A stretch of 64,000 nt of DNA, from assembly GCA_039545295.1 (NCBI GenBank), contig BCIK01000007.1:973978-1037977 (forward strand). The letters run 5' to 3'. The notes under the pieces are model-generated. The model was not told where the DNA came from. It worked only from the letters and a program-made list of their open reading frames with translations, and did not search any database. This document shows, in pieces, positions 1 through 12,354 of this stretch (its first letter is position 1; each line of letters starts with the position of its first letter). Source of the DNA: Udeniomyces pyricola (lineage: Eukaryota; Basidiomycota; Tremellomycetes; Cystofilobasidiales; Mrakiaceae). Both the position numbers and the translations under genes were made by a program.

Positions 1-2723
1 ATACTGAAACTCGTGATCTCTCAACTTTCCTCGTCGCTGTCTACTATCATCACAGTCCCTTCTCCTCGGAGCGAAAGTCGATGGGTGTCGTTGTTCAGCT
101 GCCTAATGGAAAGCACCGAGTCTACCTCAAGGGGGCGTCCGAGATCCTCCTCCGCGTCTCGACCAAGCACATCCTTGTCTCAGAGCAGATCCAATCGAAT
201 GAGATCGAGGTTGCCGAGTTTGATGAGGAGACCCGACAGAATATCGACCGAACTATCGTATGTATCCTTCTTGATTTCTTCTTAGGGTCCTTTGTAGCCC
301 GAGCCTGACGACCCTTCGGTCTTTACTTTCAGATCCTTTATGCCAATAACATGCTTCGAACCATCGCCGTCTGCTACAAGGACATCGAATCCTGGCCTCC
401 CGTGGATCCTGACGAGAACGGCGAGGTTCCCTTTGCCTGGCTTGCGCGCGACCTGACTTTGATCGCAGTGACCGGTATCGAAGATCCGCTACGACCAGGA
501 GTCACCGAGGCTGTTGCTACTTGTGCTCGAGCTGGTGTTGCTGTCAAGATGTGCACTGGTGACAACGTCCTTGTGAGTTTGCATTCTTTGCTGCCTCTCA
601 GCCGTTCTCCTTCGACCCTGTTGCTGATCAGTGTTCCTGCTCAGACCGCCCGATCGATCGCTACCCAATGTGGCATCTACACCCCCGGTGGGATCGTCAT
701 GGAGGGCCCCGTCTTCCGAGAGGTAAGCCTACTGCTTTGCAACGATGTTTCTCCTGTCTCCATCTGCTCAATCCTATCCTTCCCATGTCTTCTTGGGTTC
801 ACCTCATAGTTGAGCAAAGCCGACCTGCACCAAATCGTCCCCCGGCTCCAAGTACTTGCTCGATCGTCCCCGGAAGATAAGAAGATTCTGGTCGCTACTC
901 TCCAAGAACTCGGCGAGATTGTTGGAGTCACTGGCGATGGAACGTGAGTCGCCTCCTATGATCATGTTGCACTCTCCTTTGTTTCTTCTCGATTGCATCG
1001 CCTTGCTGAGACTTGATTATCCTTATCGGCATATATCCTCTACAGCAATGATGGACCCGCTCTCAAGCAGGCCGATGTCGGATTCTCGATGGGTATCGCG
1101 GGTACTGAGGTCGCGAAAGAGGCTTCGGATATTATCTTGGTTAGTCTGAAGCTCAACACGATGGTATACGCCACAGGTCTAGTCGGCTGACGCGCCCACT
1201 GCTCCTTCTCAGATGAACGACAACTTCTCCTCCATCGTCACAGCTGTCATGTGGGGCCGATGTGTCAACGATTCCGTCAAGAAATTCCTCCAGTTCCAAA
1301 TCTCGGTCAATATCACCGCTGTCTTCATCACCTTCATCTCTGCCGTCTCCTCTGCCGAGGAGCAGTCCGTCCTTACCGCCGTTCAATTGCTCTGGGTTAA
1401 CCTTATTGTATGTTACCAGCTCTGTCTTCCTGACGTTGCCGTTTGGTCTGCGCTGATCACGCCTGTAATATTTTCCCCATTTCAGATGGACACCTTTGCC
1501 GCTCTCGCCCTTGCTACTGATCCCGCCACTCCTGAAGCCCTCGAGCGCAAGCCCGATGCCAAGACTGCTCCCCTCATTACTATCGACATGTTCAAGATGA
1601 TCACCTCGCAGGCTCTCTTCCAGATCGTTGCATGCCTTATCCTTCATTTCCTTGGTGGTTCGATCCTCGGTCACGAATGCGGCAACAACGAGGCCCTTTG
1701 CGCAACTCAGAAGGAGGAAGTCTCAACCATTGTCTTCAACGCCTTTGTCTTCTGCCAGATCTTCAACCAACTCAGTTCGTTCACATCTACCATCGTGCCT
1801 CTTCAGAGGCTGCTTCGTCTTGATCCAGCTCGCGTAGGCTTCTTAACTGATCGTTGCCTCGCCTCTGTTTTTGGCTCTCTAGACTGTCGACGATTGGATC
1901 GAGGCCTCAACATCTTCACTCAGTTCTTCCGAAACACCTACTTCTTGGTCATCTTTGCCATCATGGTCGGTGGTCAGGTTCTCATCGTCATGGTCGGAGG
2001 TGCTGCCTTCCAGGTTGTTCGAATCGGTGGTCGCGACTGGGTAAGTTGCTCTGTTATCTGTATCTGTGCTGTCTATGTCGCTCTTACTCACCTCTTCTCA
2101 CATTGGGCTCTTACCTTTGTTTTTTCGCTTCAGGCCATTTCTATTCTTGTTGGCCTTCTCTCGCTTCCCATCGGTCTCATTGTCCGACTGCTGCCGACTG
2201 AGCCGTTCGCTCAGATGCTGTACAAGATTCACCTCTACCGAGACCCGAACGCTCTGCCTAAAGTCTCGCCTGTTCAGGAGGAGATTGAATGGGCGTCTGC
2301 CATCACCAAAGCCATCGTAAGTGTCTCTGTCTCATGTGCATTTGCCGATGAGAGTGTTGTCGAATCATATCCTGATTTTCTTTCCTTGTCTCGCTTTGGT
2401 TCTTCGTGTTTTTTCAGAACGACATGACAACCTACACGTCCATCCGAGGTGGTCGCTTGAAAGCCTCGACCGCGTTCAAGTCTCGCCGAGCTCGTCTCCG
2501 CAAGTCTGGAGTCCAACCGACGTCGCTCCTCGCGATGATTCCGACCCTCGTCGCCTCGTCCGTCGGCGCCAACTGGCAGGCGAGCGATCTCTCGAACCCA
2601 TCGAGCGTCCAACCGAGTTCGTCCTCGGCCGCGTTGGCGTCGGGCAAGATGCAACTCTCGTTCCACCCGGAAACGCCAAAGGACGATCCACTTCTTCAAA
2701 AGTTTGGCCGCGTGCGGGTTTGA
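1..2723 (+). CDS. PMC1: PMC1-type P-type Ca2+-ATPase, 3' part (5' end outside window)
   Basis: Pumps Ca2+ out of the cytosol, in fungi usually into the vacuole (family knowledge). The window opens inside the gene, so the phosphorylated DKTG aspartate is upstream. Visible in order: the nucleotide-binding KGASEI motif (about nt 130), IEDPLRPGV, the TGDN element (about 555), the hinge [18 protein letters not shown] split by an intron (about 935 and 1045), then the membrane domain with [21 protein letters not shown], as in plasma-membrane-type (IIB) pumps. At least eight introns, e.g. GTATGT after nt 257. The serine-rich tail after about nt 2420 is not conserved in the family and ends at a stop at 2721-2723. 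No calmodulin-binding site was recognised. Subfamily IIB is well supported; vacuolar location is inferred from fungal orthologues. It is convergent with the MFS gene downstream. Confidence 0.93.
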
Positions 2724-3831
2724 AGTGGTCAAGCAAACACAAAAAAACTACAACATTGAAACCGTCTGGTTCAATCCACTTCGCATGATTGGCTTTTTTT
2801 TTTCTCTTCCTTCTTTCCCTTGGTTGTCTGTCTTTGTATCCTTCTTCCTTACTTGTAGTTTTTTTCTTCTTCTTTTCCGTCCGATTATCTGTTTCTTGTT
2901 CCGTCCGTTCGTTCACATATCTTTTTTCCTCTCTCTCCATCTCTCCCTTTTTCCTTTCTAACGAACGTGGTAGTAGTAGTAACAAGGGGTTTCCTTAGCT
3001 ACGCTACTATCCATCATGATGATCTTGATCTCTCTCTCGCTCTCCGATCCGTCTCTACAATGGCCTTCGCGTGCGTTGTGTGTCCATTATATATGCTTTC
3101 TGGAATGTTGTTTTTGAGTTAGTTTTTTTATCGTTTCTCTTTGAAAATCAGTGCCGACTATGATCTTTCGTCCGTTATTGCATCATGAGGTCGGGCCCCT
3201 GACCTCCTTTGTAAAACGTCGTCTCTTTATATATATACAGTATTCAGCTCGTGATGAACTTTTTTTTTTTTTCCTAAGTCAAGAAGGAATTCAGGGATCG
3301 TAGCATAGTAAGGTTAAATATGTATATCTGATCGATTGAGTGACAGTCATCAAAGTCGATTCAAGCATCGTTTAGAACAGACTATTAAAAAAAAAAACGA
3401 CAAAGGGCAGGAGCAATCATGATGATAGTAGACCAGAAAAAAAAAAGAAGAGAAACAAAAAGAGGAGGTCATATCGACGATCTAAGTAGTTGAATTAATA
3501 AGAATAGCGAGAAAAAGAGAGAGGCAGAGAAAAGGGTCAAGGAGTCAAGGTGATGGATGCAAGGGAGAATTGATCTAGAAGAATGCATTGATGAGAAAGA
3601 GAATGAGTGAGAGAAGAAGAAGAAAAAAAACAAGGAACATCGCCCCCCCCCCCTCCTCTATAGAAAGAAAAAAAAAACATTTCTATCCTTCACTCCCCGT
3701 CCATCCCATCTTTCGCGCCTTATGAGGACAAGAAAGATAAAAATACAGTGATGATACACGACTGACTCCGCCTTCCCGCACGTCAAACCGTGAAATTAAA
3801 CGAACACAAAGGAAGAAACAAGAGGGCCAGC
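2724..3831. other. Convergent intergenic region
   Basis: This 1.1-kb gap lies between two converging genes. It is T-rich on the left (2780-2960) and A-rich on the right (about 3380-3690), so each side looks like the 3' UTR of the gene next to it. It has several homopolymer runs (T at 3260, A at 3388, C at 3643). No ORF of interest or RNA gene was seen. Confidence 0.6.
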
Positions 3832-6800
3832 TTATTCCGCAATGACCGTCGGTTGGGCGGCATTATCAAGCTTGCCATCGGCCTTGCCGGGAACGGTCTC
3901 GATCGTCGAATCGTTCTTGATGAGCCAGACCGTCAACGTCGCGACGAGGGCCGATGCCATGGCGTACAGAAAGACGGGTTGCGTCGCGAGGCGGTAGCTG
4001 GGTGTTTTTTTGTCAAGGGAACGAGAGAATAGCAAAGAGAGGAGAAGAGATGATCCGCATTAGAATTGATGAGCGAGTGGTCATTGGGAGGAGGTAAAAT
4101 GGAAAAAATGATGTAGAAGAAGAAGAAACGGGGGGGGGGGGCAAGGGCGAGGAAGGAGGATGTGTTGAGAACTTACCCTTCAATGACACCTGGCTGAAGG
4201 TCCAAGGGAACGGCCGTTCGGATCGCAGCGACGCTTCCTCGGAGGTAATCCACAAGGGCCGGATCGAGCGTCGGAGCTTGAACCGCAAGCTTCTGAGGAA
4301 GCAGGTTGTTGAAGATGGAGGTCGAGACACTCGTTCCTATTTCAATTTGTGAACACAGAAGAGAAAAACCAGGCGAAAATGGAGGGAGGAGTCAGGGCCT
4401 TGCTTGATTTTTCCTTTGGGAGGGGGAGGGGGGGGGGGAGGGTTATCGTTTGGGTGAGTCAGGGTGTTGAAGGGATGAAGTGCTCACCAAGGATTCGGCC
4501 CATGAACTAAGTCGCGTCGAACAGCCGCCCCACGAGAAGAAAAACAAAAGAAAAAAGAAGAAAAAAGAGCAAAGGAAAACAGACACAACAAGCAAGAAGG
4601 ATTCAATACTCAGGCCTTGCAACCTCGGAAGGGATAAGAATAGGAAAGAGGATGGTCGTCAAAGAGCAAGGGTGGGTTTTTGTAACGCACGTTGAAGAAG
4701 TTAAGGAATCCCATGGCCCGCGAGATGAGATGGGGCTCGGCTTTGAGTTCGGTTTGAGCAGCGACCCTGGAAAAAGGGGAACCAAAGCGAAAACAAAAGA
4801 TAGCGAAAAAAAAAACAGGAGTGCAGAGGAGACCAACAGAGAAAAGTCAGGATCAGACTCGCAATATCGGGTTAGGAATCCTTTTTGCCCAAAAGGAGGA
4901 ACCGAACGAAAGTTCATGTACGTACATGACATTCTGGAGGAAAAAGGCAACTCCGACACCGACCATGGCTTCGAAACCAAGGAAGTAGGACAGGTGCGTC
5001 GTCATGTTGGACCAGTAAAGTAGTCCAGATCCAATAGCCTACATTCCACCCAAAAAAAAAAGCAGAACAAAGCATGACGACCATCTTAGCGTTTCACTCC
5101 ATGTACGTCCTGTGATCAATCCTTGCTAGCCAGTAAGAGAGACGTACGATAAGTGGAGGTCCGGCACAGCAAAGGTACTTGTAGTGACCCGTGATGGAGA
5201 CGAGCTTGCCCGAGATGACGATGAGGAGCGTCTGGACGCAAATCATAGGGAGGAGGTAGATTCCCGCTTTCGTCGCCGTTACCCCAGCGACACTCTGGTA
5301 TTCAATAGAGAGGTAGTACACGATGGCCATGAAGGACATCCATCCAAACGTTCCCGTCGCAGCCGAGCCGATGATGGTCCTTCGCTTCAACAAGTAGAGA
5401 GGCACCATGGCACGCGAGTAGTAAAGCGACCAGCCAAAGAGGAGACCCAGCGAGACAGGGATCAAGACGAGCGTTGCCACGACGGATCCACTGCTCCAGG
5501 CTCGGTCGACACCTCCCCATTCGAAAGGGAGACAGAGGATGACGGCGAAGCAGAGGGCGAGAAGCGTTCCGACCCAATCGAGTTGAATGATCTTTTGGAC
5601 GAGTGTTCGGTTATCTTTGCTAGCACCCAGGGGAGGTTGAGCTTTGTGTGCACTGAAATACGGCGAGGAAGAGTAACCAATGTGGAAAGAGGGAGAGAGA
5701 AGAGAACACGCTTGTCAGTTTCTTGCGAGTCAAGGACGACGCCTTATAGGGTTGTGACATTTATGAGGTCACTTACATGCAGAGCATCAGGAATGCCGCA
5801 CCACCAATTGGAAGGTTGACGTAGAAACACCTGTGGATAAGAGGTTTCAGAGTCAAGGAAAACCATCAGACAGGGCACAGGAAGGAGTCTCTATACCAAA
5901 GCCATGATTCGCTTCTGCTAAGACGTACCATCGCCAGCTCTGTATGGATCAATTCAGCAATAAAGGGAAAAATTCTCGTCAGCTATACAGCCATCAACGG
6001 GACGTCACAGACGAAATCAAGAGGACTCAGAGCGAGTACGTACGACATGATCGGTGAAAGCACCTCCGACAAGAGGACCAGCGATACTCGAGACACCAAA
6101 GCAAGCCCCAAAGAGTCCGAGGTACGTCGATCGCTCTTGCAAACTGGTGATCTCGATGAGGATGACGACACTGGCCGAAAAGATGCCACTCGCTCCGAGT
6201 CCCGCAAGCGCTCGGCCTGATGATCGGGGGTGAACGACGTTTTGAGGAGGAAGGTTTTGTTTTTAGAGATCTTCCGTCAGCTAGGATTGTTCGAGAACCT
6301 TTTTTCCATATATATGGCAGTTGTCGATGACGAATAGTGATGCAGAAACGAGAAGGATGATTTACTGACCAAAGATGAGGACGTTCATGCTGGGAGCGAC
6401 CGCACACACCAACGATCCCATCTCAAAGATGAAAACGGCCGAAAGGAGGATCCATTTTGAAGGGACGATCGTGAGGTATTGTCCCCAAGCGAGACTGAAG
6501 GCGCAGAGTGGAATGAAGAATCCCGTAGCAAGCCAGGCAACCTATACGGATAGGATAGAAACGAAGGGACGGATAGCAAAAAATGGAGTAAACAATTCAG
6601 AGTATTCGAGCAGACCACCAAGGAAAGGACACCGAGAAAAAAAGAGAAAAAAAAAAGAAAAAAGAAAAAAAAACGAAACGCGTTAGGACGTTTGCTGAGT
6701 GAACGAACAAGAACGGCAAGCGGAGGAGAGACGTCGGCGCGTCTGTAGGCCAGGCACGCGCGCTTTCGCTCAAACTTTACTGACCTGAGAGAGCGAGTCA

Positions 6801-7621
6801 AACTCGGAGACGATCTTGGGGATAGCGGTAGTGACAATGAGCTATGAAGAAAAGAGAGAAAGCAATGGCGAGGACGATTTCCATCGGAACAAAGGTTAGC
6901 GTGAGGGAGAGAAACGAAGCAGGGGATCGAGGGGAAGGGGGACTTTGCGGGGGATTCCGATCGGTCGGAAAGGGGTCGAAGCCGAAATGACGCGGACGTG
7001 CCGGAAAATGGGAAGGGAAAGGAACACTCACTTGATCGAGGGCAAAGAGGAAAACGCAGAGCAACATAGACCCGAAAACCTGCACATCCCCAAATAAGAA
7101 ATGTCAGCATCTAAACAGACCGATGCGTGCCGCAAGACAGAAGAGGTACTAGGGCGATTGTGTTTTTTTTTGGCATCGAGGGCTAGAGGAAACGTACAAA
7201 GGCGAAACGCATTTTGGAAAGAGGCGCGGGCTTGGTCGAAATGGGGGGACCATTGGGTGCGGTAATATTAGCGGCAATGCCATCCTCAGGAATCCCAACC
7301 TGTTTAAAAAAGGTCCACGAACAGTCAGACTTGATCGGATGTTCATTGGCATGGAGAAAGAAGAAAAAAGATGATGATGAAGGAGGAGCTGTCGGTTGGT
7401 CGTATTGCATGGCGGGAAATGTTGAGACGTACATTCTTTTCATCGACCTCGGTCAAGGGCTTCTCCTCAAAAGTGGATGTTCGGTGATCGTCGATAGTGG
7501 AGGCTCGGGTGTTGAGAGCAGAAGTTTGGTTGTCGACGATGGAGGAGCGGATGTCGGGCGAGGCAGATGAAGCATGGGGTATGGCCACCACGGCGTCAGT
7601 GTCTTGAGAATGGGTAGACAT
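3832..7621 (-). CDS. MFS drug/efflux transporter, DHA2-like (14 TM)
   Basis: Predicted proton-driven multidrug or metabolite exporter of the plasma membrane. The chosen start at 7621 opens with a hydrophilic STHSQDTDAV leader; an in-frame ATG further upstream is possible. Exons read along the minus strand encode FGSMLLCVFLFALDQ (TM1, about 7075-7035), LIVTTAIPKIVSEF, VAWLATGFFI, GRALAGLGASGIFSA and the antiporter-type motif GPLVGGAFTDHV, then a W-R-W stretch and CFYVNLPIGG (about 6230-5830). A long exon at about 5640-5150 carries four to five further TM segments. The last exon, with TM VFLYAMASALVATLTVWLI, ends at the stop at 3832. At least ten introns. Order and motifs match the DHA2 branch (Tri12/azole-resistance type). 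The substrate cannot be told from sequence, and no biosynthetic cluster lies beside it. Confidence 0.88.
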
Positions 7622-8463
7622 ATTGGGGTCGGAGGTTGCAACTTTGGAAAGGATGGTGAAGCTCAAGGCAGAGACTGCTGTTGGTCGGGTCGAGAGTAAC
7701 GGAGAACGACGGATCGAATCTGCTCAAAGATTTGAACAGTTCAAGCTGGAAGGTGGGCAAGGTCGTGGATGTTGGTGCCAGAGAGTTGATGTGTAGGTCG
7801 AGGGTCACAACTACGAGGAGCTAAATACTGTGTAGGACCTCGGTACCTCGGTCATCGAATATGGTTGGACGATTGCTCAACCTGTTCGGCGTTGTTCCGC
7901 CATCGCCGAGGGAAAGCACAATGAACGTCGGCCGGAGCCGACGCGCCACGCTCCGCTCGAATAAAATCCAAGAGCCGCTAATCCCCTTTTTTGAATCGAT
8001 TATTCGACCATGGCGCCTCAGCAAGTTTGCGAATTGAAGCGTCCTGCAACCAGCTGTATCGTAACGTTCTGCATCGTCTTGACCTCACGATTTCACGAGG
8101 GAAGAGCCTCGAGCTCCGTTGAATGTTGATCATGTTCGATCATACTCTTGTCATCGCAACTGCACGATCCCTGGTCGGCCTGGTCGTCAACGCACGAATA
8201 TCAATGACCTGCGTCCACTAGCTGTGTCATGAGTCATAACCCTATCACGTCCAGTCATACTACATGCAATCTTGCACTCGTTGCAAGTTGATCGATTAGG
8301 CCATATTGAAAGATCTCCCCGTGAAGCGTCCTGCGTATATACGACACGCGTCTATCTGATGTATCTGACCATGTATTTTTGGATCGACCGATGAGTGGTA
8401 TGGCCGAAGCTTCTCCTCCCCGAAGTCGTATCATCTGTACTTAGCATAACTCTCGACATGACC

Positions 8464-8488
8464 GAGGTCAGATCAGGTCAGGTCAGGC
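8464..8488. repeat. Tandem GGTCA-like repeats
   Basis: Five-base units resembling GGTCA/ATCAG occur three to four times in tandem (gaggtcagatcaggtcaggtcagg). The block lies about 0.85 kb upstream of the MFS start codon. It could be a transcription-factor site array or a simple repeat. Confidence 0.5.
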
Positions 8489-8677
8489 GGAGTGTGTGTC
8501 GGTGACGCGTCGATGACAGTGTGAAACCGCGTTGAACAGTTTTTGAGTCGCGATCCGCGGTAGAGCAAGGGTCGATCGACGCTTCTCCAAGGACAATCTG
8601 GCCCTTTGGGCTATTCTTATCTTGCGAGAACTCTGAGTTTGCCGGATATTTATTATGAATTCTATGCCCAGTTACCC

Positions 8678-8757
8678 ATGATGCATGATGCATGATGCCT
8701 GACGACCGTGCAAACACGATGCGTGATCAATGATGAATGATGAATGATTAATGATTG
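8678..8757. repeat. CATGATG / AATGATGA short direct repeats
   Basis: Three CATGATG units lie at 8678-8698 and a second run of AATGATGA-like units at 8729-8757. This is a degenerate low-complexity tract in the gap between the MFS gene and the 3' end of the zeta-domain gene. Confidence 0.5.
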
Positions 8758-9015
8758 TCCGTCGTTTAAAATACCTCTGCACTTGATATATCTGATCGCG
8801 CATGAGACGAAGTGGAAATCATGGACATCATACACTGGCCGTCAGAACATTCAAGCCAAGTTATGCATGGGTTGTCAGTACGGAACGTCAGTGGGCGTCA
8901 GTACTGAAACGTCTGATGGAAACATCCCAAGGGCATTCCCTGAAGCCGGTCAGCACAAGCTATCGCGTCAGGATCAGGCATCGACGTCGATTGGTTCCAT
9001 GCATGCATCATAGAT

Positions 9016-9813
9016 CTACAGTCTACCCAACTCCAATCTGATCCCCTCGACTTGGGTTTCCTCTTCCTGCCCTCCCGAAACCTCGAGCCCTGTTGGTTTC
9101 TTCGCCGAGATGGGCACTGACAGGTCTACCTCACCCGTTTGGGTGACTGCTCGCTTAAGAACGCTTCGAGGCCTGCTCGGACCATCCGATTGGGACGCTT
9201 CCTTACTACTATCACCACCACCACCACCACTATTAATACTACTACTACTATCGCTGTGAGTTTTCGCCGATGATGGGTGGTTATTGGTCTGATCATGATC
9301 GTCGCCCTGATGTGAACGCTGAGCTCGCTTGAGATCCTCCTCTTCATCGCTCCCATCCCTCTCCGCCAACGCAAAGTCTCTCACCGGCACCCGTTCTTTG
9401 CGCCAATACGTACGATCCGTGCGAGAATCATAAACGACCCGGGGAGCGTATGAGTTGGACGAATTATCGACGAGACGAAGTCGATGGATGTACCGAAGGT
9501 CTGAGAGTTCTTCGACCGAATTGGGAGATTGCAGTCGGGATTGGTGAATCTGAACGCATGAACGAAAAGGGCCCAAAACAAAATGGGAAATTGAATGACC
9601 AAAAGGCATTTTCAGGAAATGGGTATTTCACTGATGTGGGAGATGATGGAAGATGCACGCGTAGGTGAGTTGGTTCTCACTTTTTCGTCCGTAACGCGTC
9701 GACCGGTCTTGGCTTCTCGTTTTTTGGCCCGACACCGCATCGTGGCTTCCTTGGCAAAGACGAACAAGATTTCCACGTTGTACCCAGTCTGACCAAAGAT
9801 GAATCACAACGTG

Positions 9814-9847
<34 letters not shown>

Positions 9848-10972
9848 ACGTTCAAGTCCAAAAAGTACGGCATGAGCTGCGATCCTTTCAAACAACCCCC
9901 TTCTTCTCCAGGTCTCGACATTAGCTAAGTAGACTGCATGTCCGACTCACCTCCCAAAAGGACTTCATGACGCCCTCAAAGTACTGCCCGCAGCTTAACG
10001 ATCCATCGACGACGACGCTCAACTTGCGTTCGCGCGAGATGGAAGTGAGGAGTTCCTGGAGTAAGGAGGCCTCGGGATGAAGGAGCGTCGAAGCTTCGTG
10101 CTGCGTCGCTTCGTTGTGTAAGTAGAGCGGCAGTTCAGGTAAGAGCAGAGCGAGTTTGTCGGGATCGATCCTGTGGAAGACGTCAAAGAGGGAGCAGTTA
10201 TGATCAGCCGGGTAGAGGAGCGAAGGGATTGAAACGTAAAAGGGAGGTGCACGGGGGGAAAGGCGGGGGGGGGGGAAGGGGGCAAGAGAAAGCAGATCAA
10301 GAGGATACACAGAAACCAAGGCACGCACCACACAAACGTCTCGTCTAGAACGATGCGACCGTCCTTGAGGAACTCTCGGAGGATATGACCTTTACCGGCA
10401 CCCATGCCGCCGGCGGTGAAGAGGGCGACAGGAACGTTGGCGTTCTTGATCTTGCCATTGGCTTCTCGGATCGCTTCGGCATCGCGAGCCGATGGGGGTC
10501 GTAAAGGATGGTGCAGCTGGGAGATGACGTGATGGATGATGGCATCTTGTAAGCTGAGAAAATGCGATCAAGAATCGGAGAATATCAGTCACCAGTTCTC
10601 TCTGGGCCCATCGTGTTTCGTTGTATATCCAAGACGCTTGATGATGATCAAGAAGAGACAAAGGAATGGGAGGATGAAGGCAAGCGCGTCTAAAGGACAT
10701 CGATGCGATGCGACCGTTTGCTCGCGTAGTTGTACGCACTGCATCCTTTCGAGCGTGACGACGTTGTGATAATCATAATCTATGAGACTCCTAGCTAAAG
10801 GATACCGCGTGCCGCGTTGGACCCAGGTATCGATGGAGGCACATGCTGCCTTGGACGGTGGACTCGGGTCGGCGTAGAGCCGGATGGTGGATTGCTTGAG
10901 CTGTTGGGGCGTGAGGTTGGGGGCTGGTTCGTCAAGCTTGGTTGGCGAGAGAGGGACTGTGAGGACTGGCAT
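9016..10972 (-). CDS. Zeta-toxin-domain P-loop kinase-like protein
   Basis: Carries the P-loop fold of the zeta-toxin family, which in bacteria phosphorylates UDP-N-acetylglucosamine; the role in fungi is not known to me. Visible: N-terminal LERM helix region; an exon at about 10545-10330 with VALFTAGGMGAGKGH, a Walker A element of the zeta type, followed by RIVLDETFVW; next exon WIDPDKLALLLPE, resembling the conserved aspartate segment after the P-loop; VVVDGSLSCG; then YNVEILFVFA and a basic RCRAKKREAKTGRRV segment (about 9790-9680), placed like the arginine-rich LID. The last exon is a serine- and glycine-rich tail ending at 9016. Introns use GTGCGT and GTGAG donors; one contains a 33-nt poly(T) tract on the coding strand. 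The start at 10972 is preferred; an ATG at 11269 would add about 99 Pro/His-rich residues. Residues binding UDP-GlcNAc were not confirmed. Confidence 0.8.
9814..9846. repeat. 33-nt poly(A)/(T) tract in an intron
   Basis: On the coding (minus) strand this is a poly(T) run a short distance upstream of the TTGGTCAG acceptor of the zeta-domain gene, so it can serve as an extreme polypyrimidine tract. Confidence 0.85.
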
Positions 10973-11499
10973 GGTTTGATATAAAGGGGGTTGAATAGCT
11001 GGGTTGTGTGTGGTACGGGCGGATATAGGAAATCTGGGCTCGCACGCAGCACGATTTCCGGGGCGATCAAAGTCTTGGGAAGAGGATCGAAGATGACGAG
11101 CTGATGGATAGGCAAGGGAAGCTGAATAGGTTCGGATGGGACGAGGGAGGACGGATGGCCAGGGACAATGGCTGATGAATGAATGGATGAATGGTTGAAT
11201 GAATGGGTGGGGTTGTGGCGTAGAAACGTGAGTGCTGCGTGGTCGCCGGTCGAGGCAAAACATAGTCATGTCATCATGTCATTCCCGAGTCAACGCACGC
11301 GTCAAGCCGACAGATATATATGAGCGGGAAGCTGGAACCCCGTGTGGTTACGTGACTGTACCATAGTCATCACTGTAGTGCTGTACGACCTCCCTATCCT
11401 CTGAATCATCAAGCTCCAATTATCATATCAGCTACGCCGTACCCTTGGCCATAACCAACCCAACTCTCCATTCATCCGTTCTCGTTCATACACACACCC
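10973..11499. promoter_or_regulatory. Divergent promoter of zeta-domain and DUF2015 genes
   Basis: 527 bp separate the two start codons. The left part contains the in-frame upstream ATG (11269) of the zeta-domain gene and a repeated GAATGGATGAATGG tract near 11175-11205. No defined factor site was recognised. Confidence 0.45.
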
Positions 11500-12354
11500 A
11501 TGATTTATCACATCTCTTTCTTAGCCATCTGCGTCGTCGTTGCCTGGGCATTCCATCGATACCAGGTATGTCCATCACCCTCCTCTCACATCATCCTGCA
11601 TCCCTTATCCGATTTCCTCCCATTCTCACTCACCCATGTTCATGCGTCATCCCTGGCATCCAACCCACGACCCCCTCCCTTGCCCCCTTTCTTCATATCA
11701 CCCAGCTCGTCTCGGACCACCTCTTACCTTACCTTCGCCAACGGTTCCCAGGTCGTCTCGGCAACTATACTCAACTCTCGTCTTTCGAAGACCAACGGAC
11801 CGGTGGCGTAAGATTCCCGTTCCATCCATCTTCCTAGGCTCCTGCTTACCTGCTCATACACCCTCTTTTTACACTCTAGCTCACCATCAAACCTTCTTCT
11901 TTGACGTCATGCTAATCTTCTTCTCAAATGTGGTTTGCTTGCCCACCTTTGCCCATACTCCTTTCCCCTTCTCGGCGTCTCCGCGGCCGCAGTTGTCGTC
12001 GTCCAACTTCGACCTCGAGGCCAACAACCTCGACGTGGGAGACTCAAGAGAAGGCCTCGACAGTGCTGGTGCGGCTGAAGTTCATCGAATCATGCGAGAG
12101 GAAAGAGTCAACTTTGACGAGGTCAGTCCCGGATCGGTCGGATCCGGTCGGAGAGCCGGAGGCCGTGGCGCTTTGACCTCCCTTGCTTCTACTTTCTTCG
12201 TCTCTGTCACCCGGTGTATACGTTTAGTGACCGCGTGTTCTCCTCGAATCGACTACAGGCTCGCCTCCGAAGGCATCACCGACTCCTCCAGCGAAACGGA
12301 ATTGACCCGACAGGCATGCCTGTCGACCGCAAGGCCATTACCTCCCTCTCATGA
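11500..12354 (+). CDS. DUF2015 family small membrane protein
   Basis: A 130-residue protein in four exons joined in phase: 11500-11565, 11706-11807, 11993-12121 and 12259-12354. Exon 1 encodes an N-terminal membrane anchor (MIYHISFLAICVVVAWAF). Exon 3 carries the family signature SSSNFDLEANN, then GDSREGLD and HRIMREERVNFDE; exon 4 has the NGIDPTGMPVDRK tail. This order (TM, SSxFDL, GDxRxGLD, IM..R..FDEAR, near-terminal DG-P-D) is how I recall the fungal DUF2015 family, whose function is unknown. Introns have GTATGT, GTAAGA and GTCAGT donors. The protein has a single membrane segment and a soluble tail of about 105 residues. The nearby zeta-domain gene is divergent; no functional link is shown. 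Confidence 0.85.

Larger units (their letters stand above)
7622..9015. other. Intergenic region / MFS promoter
   Basis: This 1.4-kb stretch has no gene that I can support. It holds the upstream region of the MFS gene, a cluster of GGTCA direct repeats at 8464-8488 and CATGATG/AATGATGA repeats at 8678-8757. Short open frames here have no recognisable domains. Confidence 0.5.

Noticed and set aside
3832..7621. MFS gene as part of a secondary-metabolite or toxin cluster
   Set aside because: Neighbours are a Ca2+-ATPase and a zeta-domain protein; no synthase, P450 or regulator lies within reach.
11500..12354. CUE-domain ER protein (Cue1-like)
   Set aside because: The N-terminal anchor suggested it, but phased exon joins reveal the DUF2015 pattern and no MFP/LL CUE motif.
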